The notes under the pieces were generated by a model that was not told the DNA's origin, searched no databases, and saw only the letters and a program-made list of their open reading frames with translations. The position numbers and the translations under genes are program-made. From Paenimyroides viscosum (lineage in GTDB: Bacteria; Bacteroidota; Bacteroidia; Flavobacteriales; Flavobacteriaceae): a stretch of DNA of 64,000 nucleotides. Shown here piece by piece: positions 37,707 to 45,815 of the stretch. Positions within the stretch are counted from its first letter, which is position 1, and each line of letters begins with the position of its first letter. The stretch spans positions 1 to 64,000 of the forward strand of contig NZ_RQTJ01000008.1 in assembly GCF_003858535.1 (NCBI RefSeq), read 5' to 3'.

Positions 37707-38512
37707 TGGAAACGACAAAAACAGCAGTCCATTTTACGGACAATTATTTACTCAATCCGACCAACCCGATTTCGGTAAACCTTATCGGAGCAGGTGGCAC
37801 AGGTTCAAAAGTATTGACCGCCTTAATGGAGATAAACGAGAGTTTGATAGCTTTAGGACACGCAGGGCTACAAGTCCGCCTTTGGGATGATGATGTTATC
37901 ACAAGTGCGAATTTGGGCAGACAGCGATTTTTTGAAAGTGAAACAGGCTTGTACAAATCCGTAGCCTTGATAAACCGTATCAATCGTTGTATCGGTACAA
38001 ATTGGAAAGCAGAAACCCAAAAATTTGAAAAGGATAAATTTGGCAGATTGCCCGAAAATACAAAGGCTATCATTACCATTACTTGTGTGGATAATGTAAA
38101 GGCAAGGTTTGGCGTTGCAGAGATATTGAAAGAAATAAGTTACCGCAAAAATTACAGGGACGACCCTAAATATTGGCTGGACTTCGGGAACAGCCAAGAT
38201 ACAGGACAAGTGATACTATCTACTATTGGAGAGATAAAGCAACCCAATTCAGAGAAATACCAAACGGTGGCAAGTCTGCCATTTGTTACCGATGAATTTG
38301 GGGAATTGCTGAAGCAATCCGAACAGGAAGACAACACGCCAAGTTGCTCACTTGCTGAAGCATTGGAAAAACAGGATTTGTTTATCAATTCATCATTGAC
38401 ACAAATGGGTTGTTCTTTACTTTGGAACTTGTTTCGCAGGGGAATGACCGAATACAAAGGATTTTTTCACAATCTGAAAGATTTCCGAACCCACCCGATA
38501 AAAGTTGCCTGA
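37706..38512 (+). CDS. PRTRC system ThiF-family (E1-like) protein
   Basis: 268 residues with a Rossmann fold of the ThiF/MoeB/E1 superfamily. The ATP-binding loop NLIGAGGTGSKVLTAL is near residue 27 and VRLWDDDVITSANLGRQRFF follows with the conserved Asp and the N-x-x-R. Later VTCVDNVKARF matches the family Asp. I see no CxxC zinc pair, as expected for PRTRC ThiF. E1-like enzymes adenylate the C terminus of small proteins; the substrate here is unknown. It ends the cassette; ParB of classical PRTRC is absent. Confidence 0.88.
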   Translation: METTKTAVHFTDNYLLNPTNPISVNLIGAGGTGSKVLTALMEINESLIALGHAGLQVRLWDDDVITSANLGRQRFFESETGLYKSVALINRINRCIGTNWKAETQKFEKDKFGRLPENTKAIITITCVDNVKARFGVAEILKEISYRKNYRDDPKYWLDFGNSQDTGQVILSTIGEIKQPNSEKYQTVASLPFVTDEFGELLKQSEQEDNTPSCSLAEALEKQDLFINSSLTQMGCSLLWNLFRRGMTEYKGFFHNLKDFRTHPIKVA

Positions 38513-38936
38513 CAGCCAAAGTCGGGCGGCGAAAAGACGCATCCTTCCGTTGGTCGGAACCGCCTATTCGCGATTAAAATCGGTGCAACCACTTTTCTAA
38601 AATGTACCATTCACACCATTCCTTCCTCTTCATTTTATCAAACAGGTTGCGACATTATTTTCGTGGGATATTCAATATCCCTATCGTTGTTTTAGCAGAC
38701 TTCTTTTCTTTTCAGATTGCGACCAAGAAAAGAAGCAAAAGAACGTCGCTTATTAATTAACTAAAATTGTCTGATATTTCATTTTCACATCTGTATATTA
38801 TACTTTTTTTGTAAGTTAGCTTTACAGAAAGCACATTTTTCAATGTTTGATCTAAATTCATATTTTCTTAATTTATAAGGAAGCTTAATCAGTTTGTTTT
38901 CTCAATATAAGCCATCTTAAACACGATATATTAGAA
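38513..38936. other. Gene-free stretch with two perfect hairpins
   Basis: No credible gene. CAGCCAAAGTCGGGCGG at 38513-38529 nearly repeats 31080-31096. GGGATATT-C-AATATCCC (38665-38681) and CTTCTTTTCTT...AAGAAAAGAAG (38700-38710 with 38725-38735) are perfect hairpins. The second could terminate the PRTRC transcript, but it lacks a T-run. Confidence 0.6.
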
Positions 38937-39641
38937 ATGATAGTTGGAACAAGAATATTTAACGGACTACTTTTGACCATAATTATAATTTTAGTGATTA
39001 TGTCTATAATTGCATTGGTAGCAATTCATTGTTTATTACATGACAAATACATTCTTTCATTTTCACCAGTTGGGATTAACACATATCTATCTGCTTTTGG
39101 ACAATACAAAGCATTATTTACAGCAACCGTTGCAACAATCGCAGCTTATTTAGGACTTCTTCGTTTAAAAGTGGCTACAGACGCCAATAACGATAAATTA
39201 AAACAAGACAGGTTTTCTGAATGGAAAATGGTTCTTGATATTAGATTTATAGAAATTGAAAAATTAGATCCCTATATGAAAAGGGAATTTATAAGAGTTC
39301 GCTATAATCTTTTCAAGCAACTTTACGATTTACATTTTTCAATTTCAGACAAAAACCAGTTAACACAAATTTTCCAAACAAACTTTGGAAATCTTGTAAG
39401 TTTCTATGAAACCCAAAACAATAAACATATTGATATGGGTGGGGCTTATCCTGATGACAAATACTCATATTCATTTGACTCATTTCGCTTCTTGTTACTT
39501 GGGTGTGTTGATAAAACTTATCCTGATATAGTAACAGATTTAAAAGCTATGTATTTATCAGCCTTATCAACTGATAGATATATTAACCCTGAATTATATA
39601 AAGCAGCATTGACCGATAATCTAAAGAATAGACAGAAGTAA
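38937..39641 (+). CDS. Unassigned membrane-anchored protein
   Basis: 234 residues. Two N-terminal hydrophobic segments (LLLTIIIILVIMSIIALVAIHCLL and a weaker FTATVATIAAYLGLLRL) are followed by a cytoplasmic helical domain rich in charged and aromatic residues (FSEWKMVLDIRFIEIEKLDPYMKREF in pieces). No family recognised. AT-rich, flanked by gene-free DNA on both sides, so it looks like separate cargo. The layout of two helices and a soluble domain is shared with several accessory membrane proteins, but no function can be claimed. Confidence 0.7.
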   Translation: MIVGTRIFNGLLLTIIIILVIMSIIALVAIHCLLHDKYILSFSPVGINTYLSAFGQYKALFTATVATIAAYLGLLRLKVATDANNDKLKQDRFSEWKMVLDIRFIEIEKLDPYMKREFIRVRYNLFKQLYDLHFSISDKNQLTQIFQTNFGNLVSFYETQNNKHIDMGGAYPDDKYSYSFDSFRFLLLGCVDKTYPDIVTDLKAMYLSALSTDRYINPELYKAALTDNLKNRQK

Positions 39642-39889
39642 TTTCTATTTTGTGTTTTACATCTTGGAAAATATCCCTTAATCCCTTTTTTTCATTAAGT
39701 TAGCTTAACGAAACCTCTTAGGTTACTCTTTTCATGAATTGTCAATTCAGATTAATTCGCCTAATGCTTCGCCAATTCGTTTTCCGTAATAGATTATAAG
39801 TCAGAATCGTTAATATTAGCTTATTCCAGAACGGTCTTTAATTGCCTGTTTGAACTTAGTAACTTTTATAACCTTATAAATTGAGAATC

Positions 39890-40204
39890 ATGAAAACAAG
39901 AGATTTACGACTAGAAATTAAAATTTGGGGATCAATGCTTGAATGCAGAGTATTCCTTGAAACAGATGAAGTAGGACTATGGGCTTACAACGCATCAAAA
40001 AAGATTTTCTTTAAAGAACTTCCTGATTATCCGATTGAAGGAGAACTAGATGTTAGAATGTTTTGTAAAGGAAAAAATGGAGCAAGTGCAAAGCTGACTG
40101 TAAAAATTAAAGACCAGGCTGACGATTCGTTGGAATGTGTTATCAATAAAGGCAATTCCGAAACATCTAAATCAATAACCATTATCCAAACCGCTGACTT
40201 ATGA
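39890..40204 (+). CDS. Unassigned small soluble protein
   Basis: 104 residues, mainly beta by appearance: LRLEIKIWGSMLECRVFLETDE, LPDYPIEGELDVRMFCKGKNGASAKLTVKI. The frame opens with TTG at 39881, but the ATG at 39890 (MKTRDLRLE) is the likely start. It overlaps the next, exported protein by four bases, so the two are a pair. No family recognised. Confidence 0.65.
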   Translation: MKTRDLRLEIKIWGSMLECRVFLETDEVGLWAYNASKKIFFKELPDYPIEGELDVRMFCKGKNGASAKLTVKIKDQADDSLECVINKGNSETSKSITIIQTADL

Positions 40205-41178
40205 AAAAAAACATTACTCTTATAGCTATAACTATCTTATTTCCTGCCCTATCATTCGGACAGGTATTTTTAGAAACTCTTGAAGGTGACGAAATAACCT
40301 TAAACCCTATTGGCATCAATAATGGAGCAATTCTTGGAAGTCTGAATTCCTCAGAACAAAGTCTTCAGTTTAAATCAGTTTTTACCCTACCAAACAAAAA
40401 TGGTGTATTACCAAATCAGTTTGTAACCCTTAGTGTAAAAGGAAAACCCTCTGATGGAATAGCAACTCTTTTTTCCGGAGGAAATTTTAACCCCAGCACT
40501 GCAATAAATCTTGCCTATTCTAAAATACATTTATTTTCAGATAAGGATAAGGCAGATGCCAAGTTTATAGACTTCTTTACTTTAAAAGCAGGTTACAACG
40601 TAAACAAGCAGACATTGTTCAAATCTGATACATTGTTTAAAGACCAAATTAACGACTTTACATTTGAGGGGCTGGACTTGTCTTTTAACTATAACGCTTT
40701 ACTATCAGGGAAGAATTTATTGACTGTCTCGATCGGTTATGCTCAAAAAAACAATTATTCAAAATTAGACAAGGTAGAAATCAAAGATTTCGCAACAATT
40801 ACAGATTCCCTATCCGGCACATCGAGAACATATAGCGAAACCATAAATGGTAGAATGGGGAATTATAAAGAATATGAAAGTTTTCCATTCCGGATTGCTT
40901 ACACAAGTTGCCCTTCTGAATTTAAGGAAGATGAAAACAAAATGAAGTTTGGCTACACGTTATATTATTCCAGTGAATTTGGGAATAATACACCCGCTCA
41001 TAACTTAGGAGCCTTGTTGTTTTTGACTAAACAAAGTGAAAAGACAGGAATAAGAACTCCTGTTATTGGATTGGGGATTCAGGCAAATGATATAAGTGAC
41101 AATTTAAATAAGGGAAATAACCTTACCAAACGGGTTACTTTTAATCTTACAACAACATTTAATCTTACAAGTCTTTAA
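40201..41178 (+). CDS. Exported protein, probable outer-membrane beta barrel
   Basis: 325 residues with a signal peptide (MKKNITLIAITILFPALSFGQ). The mature part has alternating hydrophobic strands (LTVSIGYAQKN, FRIAYTSC, MKFGYTLYYSSEF, NLGALLFLTKQS) and ends TFNLTTTFNLTSL, fitting an outer-membrane barrel, although this is inference. No TonB box or plug domain. Co-translated with the preceding small protein; ends at a hairpin terminator. Confidence 0.65.
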   Translation: MKKNITLIAITILFPALSFGQVFLETLEGDEITLNPIGINNGAILGSLNSSEQSLQFKSVFTLPNKNGVLPNQFVTLSVKGKPSDGIATLFSGGNFNPSTAINLAYSKIHLFSDKDKADAKFIDFFTLKAGYNVNKQTLFKSDTLFKDQINDFTFEGLDLSFNYNALLSGKNLLTVSIGYAQKNNYSKLDKVEIKDFATITDSLSGTSRTYSETINGRMGNYKEYESFPFRIAYTSCPSEFKEDENKMKFGYTLYYSSEFGNNTPAHNLGALLFLTKQSEKTGIRTPVIGLGIQANDISDNLNKGNNLTKRVTFNLTTTFNLTSL

Positions 41179-41202
41179 GATGATTGGATTTATAACTTTC
41201 AC

Positions 41203-41228
41203 AACAGCACCTATAGTGCTGTTTTTTT
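41203..41228 (+). terminator. Terminator after the exported protein gene
   Basis: ACAGCAC (41204-41210) pairs with GTGCTGT (41216-41222) around CTATA, followed by seven T. Also near the stop of the convergent glyoxalase gene. Confidence 0.85.
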
Positions 41229-41610
41229 ATAACTCTTCAGCAAAGGCTAAAATATGTCCGTCAGGATCGCGAAAATAGCAGGCTTTATGCCCCCAATCTC
41301 TATCTTCAATCTCACTAACCAAAACCGCCCCCAACTCTAGGGCACGTTTATAATAAGGTTGCAAATCCTCTAATACAAGATAAATTTCACAACGGGGAAT
41401 ACCATTTCCATTTGCAGGATGCTGGGTTTTTTCTGCTATTATTTTGGCAATGCCATTTTCGGGCATTATTCCAAGTTTCAGTGTAGAAGACAATTCAAAC
41501 TCTGTCATGCCAGACACTTCCAATGTTGGTTCTTTTAATAATAATTTGCGATAAAAGTCTGTACTTACCTTCTGGTCTGCTACATATATAATAAACTGGA
41601 AAAGCTTCAT
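41227..41610 (-). CDS. VOC-family (glyoxalase/bleomycin-resistance-like) protein
   Basis: 127 residues with two VOC modules: KLFQFIIYVADQKVSTDFYRKLL, then RCEIYLVLEDLQPYYKRALELGAVLVSEIEDRDWGHKACYFRDPDGHILAFAEEL (in pieces). The DWGHKACYFRDPDGHILAFAE segment is the common VOC ending with metal-type residues. Members include glyoxalases, fosfomycin and bleomycin resistance proteins; none can be singled out. Cargo of the ICE. Confidence 0.8.
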   Translation of the reverse strand: MKLFQFIIYVADQKVSTDFYRKLLLKEPTLEVSGMTEFELSSTLKLGIMPENGIAKIIAEKTQHPANGNGIPRCEIYLVLEDLQPYYKRALELGAVLVSEIEDRDWGHKACYFRDPDGHILAFAEEL

Positions 41611-41663
41611 AAACGGAAAGAATTATTTGTTTTTTTGTTGAGATACAAATTACAAAATTAAAT

Positions 41664-42107
41664 TTACTGCAAATACTTTCCTGCTATTTCATAAACTCCC
41701 ACACTAAAATATTTTTTCCCATTAGAAACGGTTTCAATAGCTTTTCTAAAATCGTCAGCATCACTACCAACCAGCAGATACCCACTAAAGCCTATTTCTA
41801 TAAGAACCCTTACAACTTTTTCAGCATCAATATCGCTATGGGCAATAAGATGTAAAGAAGGGTATTCCTTTTTTAATTTTTGAATCTGTGTTAATACATT
41901 TTTGTCGTAAAAATCAAGGTCAATGATGCAAACATCAGGCAAGTCCTTTAATGCTGATAGTTGGGATATTCCGTCCTCAATATTTTCTAAACGGAATAAC
42001 ACTTCAATTCCCAAACCTGTAAGATCGTTACAGGTCAAATCTAAAATTGGGCTTTTATCATTGATAAATACCGTTGTAATTTTTTGTTGTGCAATACTGG
42101 TTCCCAT
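41664..42107 (-). CDS. Orphan response-regulator receiver domain protein
   Basis: 147 residues, one receiver domain and no DNA-binding output. The phosphoacceptor is probably Asp63 in DVCIIDLDFYDK; the Ser/Thr is in LHLIAHSDID. The N-terminal acidic pair is reduced to ND (FINDKSP), and the conserved lysine of the GYLLK segment is Val (GYLLVGSD). Without the lysine, normal phosphorelay behaviour is doubtful. It lies alone, with a long hairpin upstream. Possibly a truncated LuxR/NarL-type regulator or a protein-interaction receiver. Confidence 0.75.
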   Translation of the reverse strand: MGTSIAQQKITTVFINDKSPILDLTCNDLTGLGIEVLFRLENIEDGISQLSALKDLPDVCIIDLDFYDKNVLTQIQKLKKEYPSLHLIAHSDIDAEKVVRVLIEIGFSGYLLVGSDADDFRKAIETVSNGKKYFSVGVYEIAGKYLQ

Positions 42108-42174
42108 ATTATTTCATTTTTAAAGTTATATAGCAGCCCTGCACAAAAAAAGAAGCGCAGGCAACAACACTTAC

Positions 42175-42288
42175 CGATACTGGGGCACTGGTATACCCGA
42201 ACCACGAATAAGCGAGTACCCACGCCTATAGCGTGAGTATTCCTACTTATCGTCTCGGGTTCGCAAAAATTACCAGTTTTCAGTATCG
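42175..42288. repeat. Long imperfect hairpin / nested inverted repeats
   Basis: Nested inverted pairs share one centre: CGATACTG 42175-42182 with CAGTATCG 42281-42288; CTGGTA 42188-42193 with TACCAG 42271-42276; CGAACC 42198-42203 with GGTTCG 42258-42263; ATAAG 42208-42212 with CTTAT 42246-42250; CACGC 42221-42225 with GCGTG 42231-42235 around loop CTATA. About 40 bases pairs in total. It may be a structured RNA, a recombination site or a remnant of another element. Confidence 0.65.
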
Positions 42289-42582
42289 AGACTTAAAGCA
42301 AAAACACTTTAAGATTTTTATATTTTCAGATACAAATATACTAAACTCGTTTTGATACGAAAACACATCTGCGCTAAAATTGATTATATAAAAAAACAGG
42401 TCAAATTTCACATTGCATTGGGTGTATAAAGTGCATTTTTCACTATCTTGCATTGTTCTTAATTAATTGCTTCAGGCAAATAAAACAGATACTTTAAATA
42501 CAAGACAATGAAGACATTGCTTAATCTTCGTTAAGAAATGTAAACGCTGTTTTTATTTCTTAACAGAATAAAAACAGGCACT

Positions 42583-42723
42583 ATGAAAATACCTTATACC
42601 CTTCGCTTTTCCGGCGAACAACATAAAGAGAAAACAGTAGCATCGGGTAACTTACCTGAGTGGTGTAGTTTCCCACTAGAATTTACACAAAGAAAAAGGG
42701 GCAAATGCCCCTTTTGTTTATAA
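42583..42723 (+). CDS. Possible 46-residue ORF
   Basis: MKIPYTLRFSGEQHKEKTVA begins a 46-residue frame ending RGKCPFCL at TAA 42721-42723. The last third is read through a GGGGC/GCCCC terminator-like hairpin, so the ORF may be a truncated remnant or chance. No family recognised. Confidence 0.3.
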   Translation: MKIPYTLRFSGEQHKEKTVASGNLPEWCSFPLEFTQRKRGKCPFCL

Positions 42724-42978
42724 TAGGGCTATTGTGGTACTGTTTTTGAGTAACGTATGTAAGTTCAATTTCATTTAACCTTATCGACTTTTCCAAGTCT
42801 AAAAACAGACCATAAATTGTTATTTCCAACCATTTATGTGATTTTATCATCTAAGTATATAGGGATAAATCATACAATAAGTTTTAGTAATCAGTTTACC
42901 AAGTGAAACACATACTTCACCAAGTATGCCCGAAAATTAAAAAGATACTGACTACTTTAACCGCTAAAATATAAACCA

Positions 42979-43524
42979 ATGAAGCACAAACTTTTTATAT
43001 TAATTTCTTTTTTGCTCTCATCGGGAACGATTTTAAATGCTCAAAAAAACGATGTAGCAATCCGTAAAGAATATCAACGAATTGAAAACCTGAAAACTTT
43101 GAAGATTGACAGTCTGACTCATATAAGAGGAATTGACTTCAATCGAGGAAATAGTGTAGATGAGAAAAAATATAAAATTTTCAAAGAAAAAAGGAAAATT
43201 GTAAAGATTCAGTACGAAGAAATTGGAAGTATTGGAAATAGCAATCGAGAATGGAACAAAAGAACTATAGTATACTTAAAAAATGACATCCCATTCTTTA
43301 TAACCGAAAATACTAATGGAATGATGACATTGTATTTATTGGAAGGTGGCGAAAAATCAGAGCCGTACAATAAAACAGAAGAAATCTATGTTTATGACTG
43401 GAATAATGAGAAGATTAAGAGAATGTATAATGGAAACGAAGCAAAACCTCAAATGAATATATGCAAATCCTGTTATGAAGAATTGATTGAAAAAATCAAA
43501 CTGGAATTTAATTCAAAAAAATGA
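42979..43524 (+). CDS. Exported protein of unknown function
   Basis: 181 residues. Signal peptide MKHKLFILISFLLSSGTILNAQ, then a lysine- and glutamate-rich mature part that includes FNRGNSVDEKKYKIFKEKRKIVKI and ends with a CKSCYEEL cysteine pair. No family recognised. Its signal peptide DNA is very similar to that of the next gene, pointing to a shared origin of the 5' ends. 18 bases separate it from that gene. Confidence 0.7.
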   Translation: MKHKLFILISFLLSSGTILNAQKNDVAIRKEYQRIENLKTLKIDSLTHIRGIDFNRGNSVDEKKYKIFKEKRKIVKIQYEEIGSIGNSNREWNKRTIVYLKNDIPFFITENTNGMMTLYLLEGGEKSEPYNKTEEIYVYDWNNEKIKRMYNGNEAKPQMNICKSCYEELIEKIKLEFNSKK

Positions 43525-43542
43525 TAATATTATTCTGCTGTA

Positions 43543-44262
43543 ATGAAACACAAACTATACATACTAATTTCTTTTATCCTCTTATCGGGAATGGCTTTCG
43601 GGCAGGATACACTGAAAGTCAAAAATCACATTGAGGGTGTTGTACTTCCCCCAATGACAGGAGAGCCAGGCAAAGTGAACAAAGACCTTGTTTTAGTCAG
43701 AAAGCATAACACGTATGTTCTGTCACAACAGGAAAAAGATTCGGTCTGGAACTCAATATACAATAATGCCGTTACTCAAAATCTGCTGAAGGATGACCCT
43801 GCAATAGTTAAAGATAATTGGTATCTGCCGGAACATACGCAAAACCTATTAGCAGTACTTAATTTGGGAACACTCAGCTATAAGGAGAAAAGCGAAGTTT
43901 TTATCAAGAGGATATATGCGGATAAAGAAAGGGAGTTAGTGATGGTGTATGGAGGAGGAAGATCGTCATACAATGTAAAAACAGACACTATACATTCCAA
44001 AGAACTTGCTTTGCAAAGCTTTTTGAATAGGCAACTGAACCCAGACGTTAATTTTAGTAAATATGTAAACGGCATTATTTGCTATGAAGTTGATTTTGCC
44101 AAGAATCAACCAATAAGGGCAAATGTCTATAAATACAATTCGTCATCACTAAAAAAAATCGTTAGAATAATCAAAAGAACCAAGATAGAAAGAATTGATT
44201 TAAGCGGTGGATCTGAGAACCAGCCACCTAATACACTGATAATTTATTACAATAAGAAATAA
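43543..44262 (+). CDS. Exported protein of unknown function
   Basis: 239 residues with signal peptide MKHKLYILISFILLSGMAFGQ. The mature part includes NKDLVLVRKHNTYVLSQQEKDSVWNSIYNNAV and ends LSGGSENQPPNTLIIYYNKK. No recognised domain and no cysteine cluster. It lies between two other exported proteins in one direction with short gaps, so the three may form a small secreted-protein operon. Confidence 0.7.
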   Translation: MKHKLYILISFILLSGMAFGQDTLKVKNHIEGVVLPPMTGEPGKVNKDLVLVRKHNTYVLSQQEKDSVWNSIYNNAVTQNLLKDDPAIVKDNWYLPEHTQNLLAVLNLGTLSYKEKSEVFIKRIYADKERELVMVYGGGRSSYNVKTDTIHSKELALQSFLNRQLNPDVNFSKYVNGIICYEVDFAKNQPIRANVYKYNSSSLKKIVRIIKRTKIERIDLSGGSENQPPNTLIIYYNKK

Positions 44263-44279
44263 CCCCAATATATTTACAA

Positions 44280-45053
44280 ATGAAACAAATTTTTACATTG
44301 ATGGCTATGTTTTGCATCACCATTTCTATGTCGGCTCAGAAAGTCGAATACAAAAAGAACATGATAAGTGTGGACGGTAAAACCGTCGCAAAGGTTGAGG
44401 TGCAAAAAGAAAAACTCGGACTTACCAAAAATTTCAACCTGTATTCTATGAATGGTGAGAAGTTGGTAATTGCCGTATTAAGTACCGAATATCAAAGCGA
44501 TCCCAATGACAATATGGGTATGTATTACCGTTTTACTTTTGTACCAACCAATCAGGTAGGAATATTCCGCATTCCTACTTTGGGAATGGAGAAAGGATTT
44601 GCAAACCTGATCGGAAAAGGACAGGTTGTGGAGGGAAACAGCCTGAACGCTGATAAGGTAGCTGACCTCATCGCATCCAAAGGTGTAACACCGAGAACGG
44701 TAGTTAATTACATGCTTGTTTCAAGGAATAAAAGAGGACCGATTGAGCTAAGAGAGGGTAAGACGATTGAGCAAGGTGGTGAGCAAATCGGATTCTTTAA
44801 CCATACGGGACAGGTAAACGGCGTGGATATGTACGAATTTTTTGTACCCGATGGCGTTATGATTGCCAGAGTGAGCTTTGCAGGTGGTAATAATGCACAG
44901 AATTTTGAACTTTTTACAGCTCGTGATAATGTAAGGAAAGTTGTATCAATTCCACAAAAAGAGAAAGTTGATTTCCACACATCAGCTATAGATCCTAATG
45001 CACTTACACTAAAACGTATTACGGCTTGGCTGGTAGAGAATAATTATTTGTAA
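44280..45053 (+). CDS. Exported protein of unknown function
   Basis: 257 residues with signal peptide MKQIFTLMAMFCITISMSAQ. Mature sequence VEYKKNMISVDGKTVAKVEVQKE, FNLYSMNGEKLVIAVLS, YYRFTFVPTNQVGIFRIPTLG. Visibly richer in G+C than the two genes before it and closer to the tra genes in base use, so it may belong to the ICE backbone. No family recognised. Ends at a terminator. Confidence 0.72.
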   Translation: MKQIFTLMAMFCITISMSAQKVEYKKNMISVDGKTVAKVEVQKEKLGLTKNFNLYSMNGEKLVIAVLSTEYQSDPNDNMGMYYRFTFVPTNQVGIFRIPTLGMEKGFANLIGKGQVVEGNSLNADKVADLIASKGVTPRTVVNYMLVSRNKRGPIELREGKTIEQGGEQIGFFNHTGQVNGVDMYEFFVPDGVMIARVSFAGGNNAQNFELFTARDNVRKVVSIPQKEKVDFHTSAIDPNALTLKRITAWLVENNYL

Positions 45054-45085
45054 AGTGGTGCAGAAACTAGTTAGGCAATTCATAA

Positions 45086-45116
45086 AAAGGTAATCAATTT
45101 AATTTGATTACCTTTC
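45086..45116. terminator. Bidirectional terminator
   Basis: AAAGGTAATCAAATT-type arms (45086-45097) pair with TTTGATTACCTTT (45103-45115). It lies between convergent genes ending at 45053 and 45130. Confidence 0.8.
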
Positions 45117-45129
45117 TTTCTCTTATCCT

Positions 45130-45426
45130 TCAAATTAAACTACCTTTTGCTATATAATTTTCTTCCAAAACATTTATTATATCGCTTTCCTTATAAATTA
45201 TCTTTCCCCCTATCTGAATGTAAGGTAATATCTTGTCATCACGATATTGCTGCAAAGTACGTTTACTAATATGGAGCAATCCGCACACATCCTCGCCCGA
45301 CAGGTAAATCTCCCCGTTCATTACAGGACGGTAGTTCTTCAGTATTTCTTCAATTCTGTTTCTCAACTGTATTATCATACTCTGATAAACAATGATTTCT
45401 TCAGCTTCATTAGTCAATAAATCCAT
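45130..45426 (-). CDS. Excisionase-like helix-turn-helix protein (second of pair)
   Basis: 98 residues from ATG 45426 (MDLLTNEAEEIIVYQS). A helical N terminus is followed by a MerR/HTH_17-type domain: LSGEDVCGLLHISKRTLQQYRDDKILPYIQIGGKIIYKESDI (in pieces). The frame opens at 45474 within the previous gene; the 17-base overlap with that gene supports 45426. In CTnDOT, paired small HTH proteins (Xis2c, Xis2d) control excision and tra expression; I infer a similar role. Confidence 0.82.
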   Translation of the reverse strand: MDLLTNEAEEIIVYQSMIIQLRNRIEEILKNYRPVMNGEIYLSGEDVCGLLHISKRTLQQYRDDKILPYIQIGGKIIYKESDIINVLEENYIAKGSLI

Positions 45427-45718
45427 TGTCGTTGGTATTATACGGCTGTCCGGCTCTAAGCAAAGCCTGTACATCCGAAAGTTTAAAATAATTCTTGCGG
45501 TTCAGTTTGGAATATGGCAGTAAGCCCTTGTCTTTATAGGTCTGTAGGCTTCTTTTGGTAATACCCAGCATCAGGCACACTTCCTGGTTATCGAGCCATT
45601 TCTCCTCCTTGAAAATTGGTGTGTATTTCTTCGTTGTATTTTCGGTCAGTTCCAAAAGTGTTTTTAACTCGTTTGTCAGTCCTTCAAGTACGGATTTTTG
45701 TATTGCAATAACTTCCAT
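45410..45718 (-). CDS. Excisionase-like helix-turn-helix protein (first of pair)
   Basis: 102 residues: helical N terminus (MEVIAIQKSVLEGLTNELKT), then WLDNQEVCLMLGITKRSLQTYKDKGLLPYSKLNRKNYFKLSDV (in pieces), an HTH_17 domain closely similar to that of its partner, with which it overlaps by 17 bases. It is the promoter-proximal member. Upstream, at 45785-45813, lie GGC triplets spaced exactly 10 bp apart that recur before the tra operon, a candidate operator. Confidence 0.83.
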   Translation of the reverse strand: MEVIAIQKSVLEGLTNELKTLLELTENTTKKYTPIFKEEKWLDNQEVCLMLGITKRSLQTYKDKGLLPYSKLNRKNYFKLSDVQALLRAGQPYNTNDNGFID

Positions 45719-45784
45719 TTTTGTTTAATTTTTCGATGAAAGTTCAATTTAGAAAGGCTTTCTAAGAGAATGCACAATGTTGTA

Positions 45785-45815
45785 GTCATTGGCTTTGAAA
45801 GGCAGTGTTTGGCAT
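45785..45815. promoter_or_regulatory. Phased GGC repeat upstream of the HTH pair
   Basis: GGC begins at 45791, 45801 and 45811, a strict 10-bp period, in the context ATTGGCTTTG-AAAGGCAGTG-TTTGGCATAA. It lies 67-95 bases upstream of the first HTH start codon on the minus strand. GTCATTGGCTTT here recurs at 57531-57542. Confidence 0.5.

Larger units (their letters stand above)
42108..42978. other. Long gene-poor stretch
   Basis: Apart from a long hairpin at 42175-42288 and a 46-residue ORF at 42583-42723, I see no genes in these 870 bases. AT-rich DNA separates the minus-strand receiver gene from the plus-strand secreted-protein genes. It presumably carries both promoters. The 42698-42715 region holds AAAAGGGGC...GCCCCTTTT, a terminator-like hairpin inside the small ORF. 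Confidence 0.5.
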
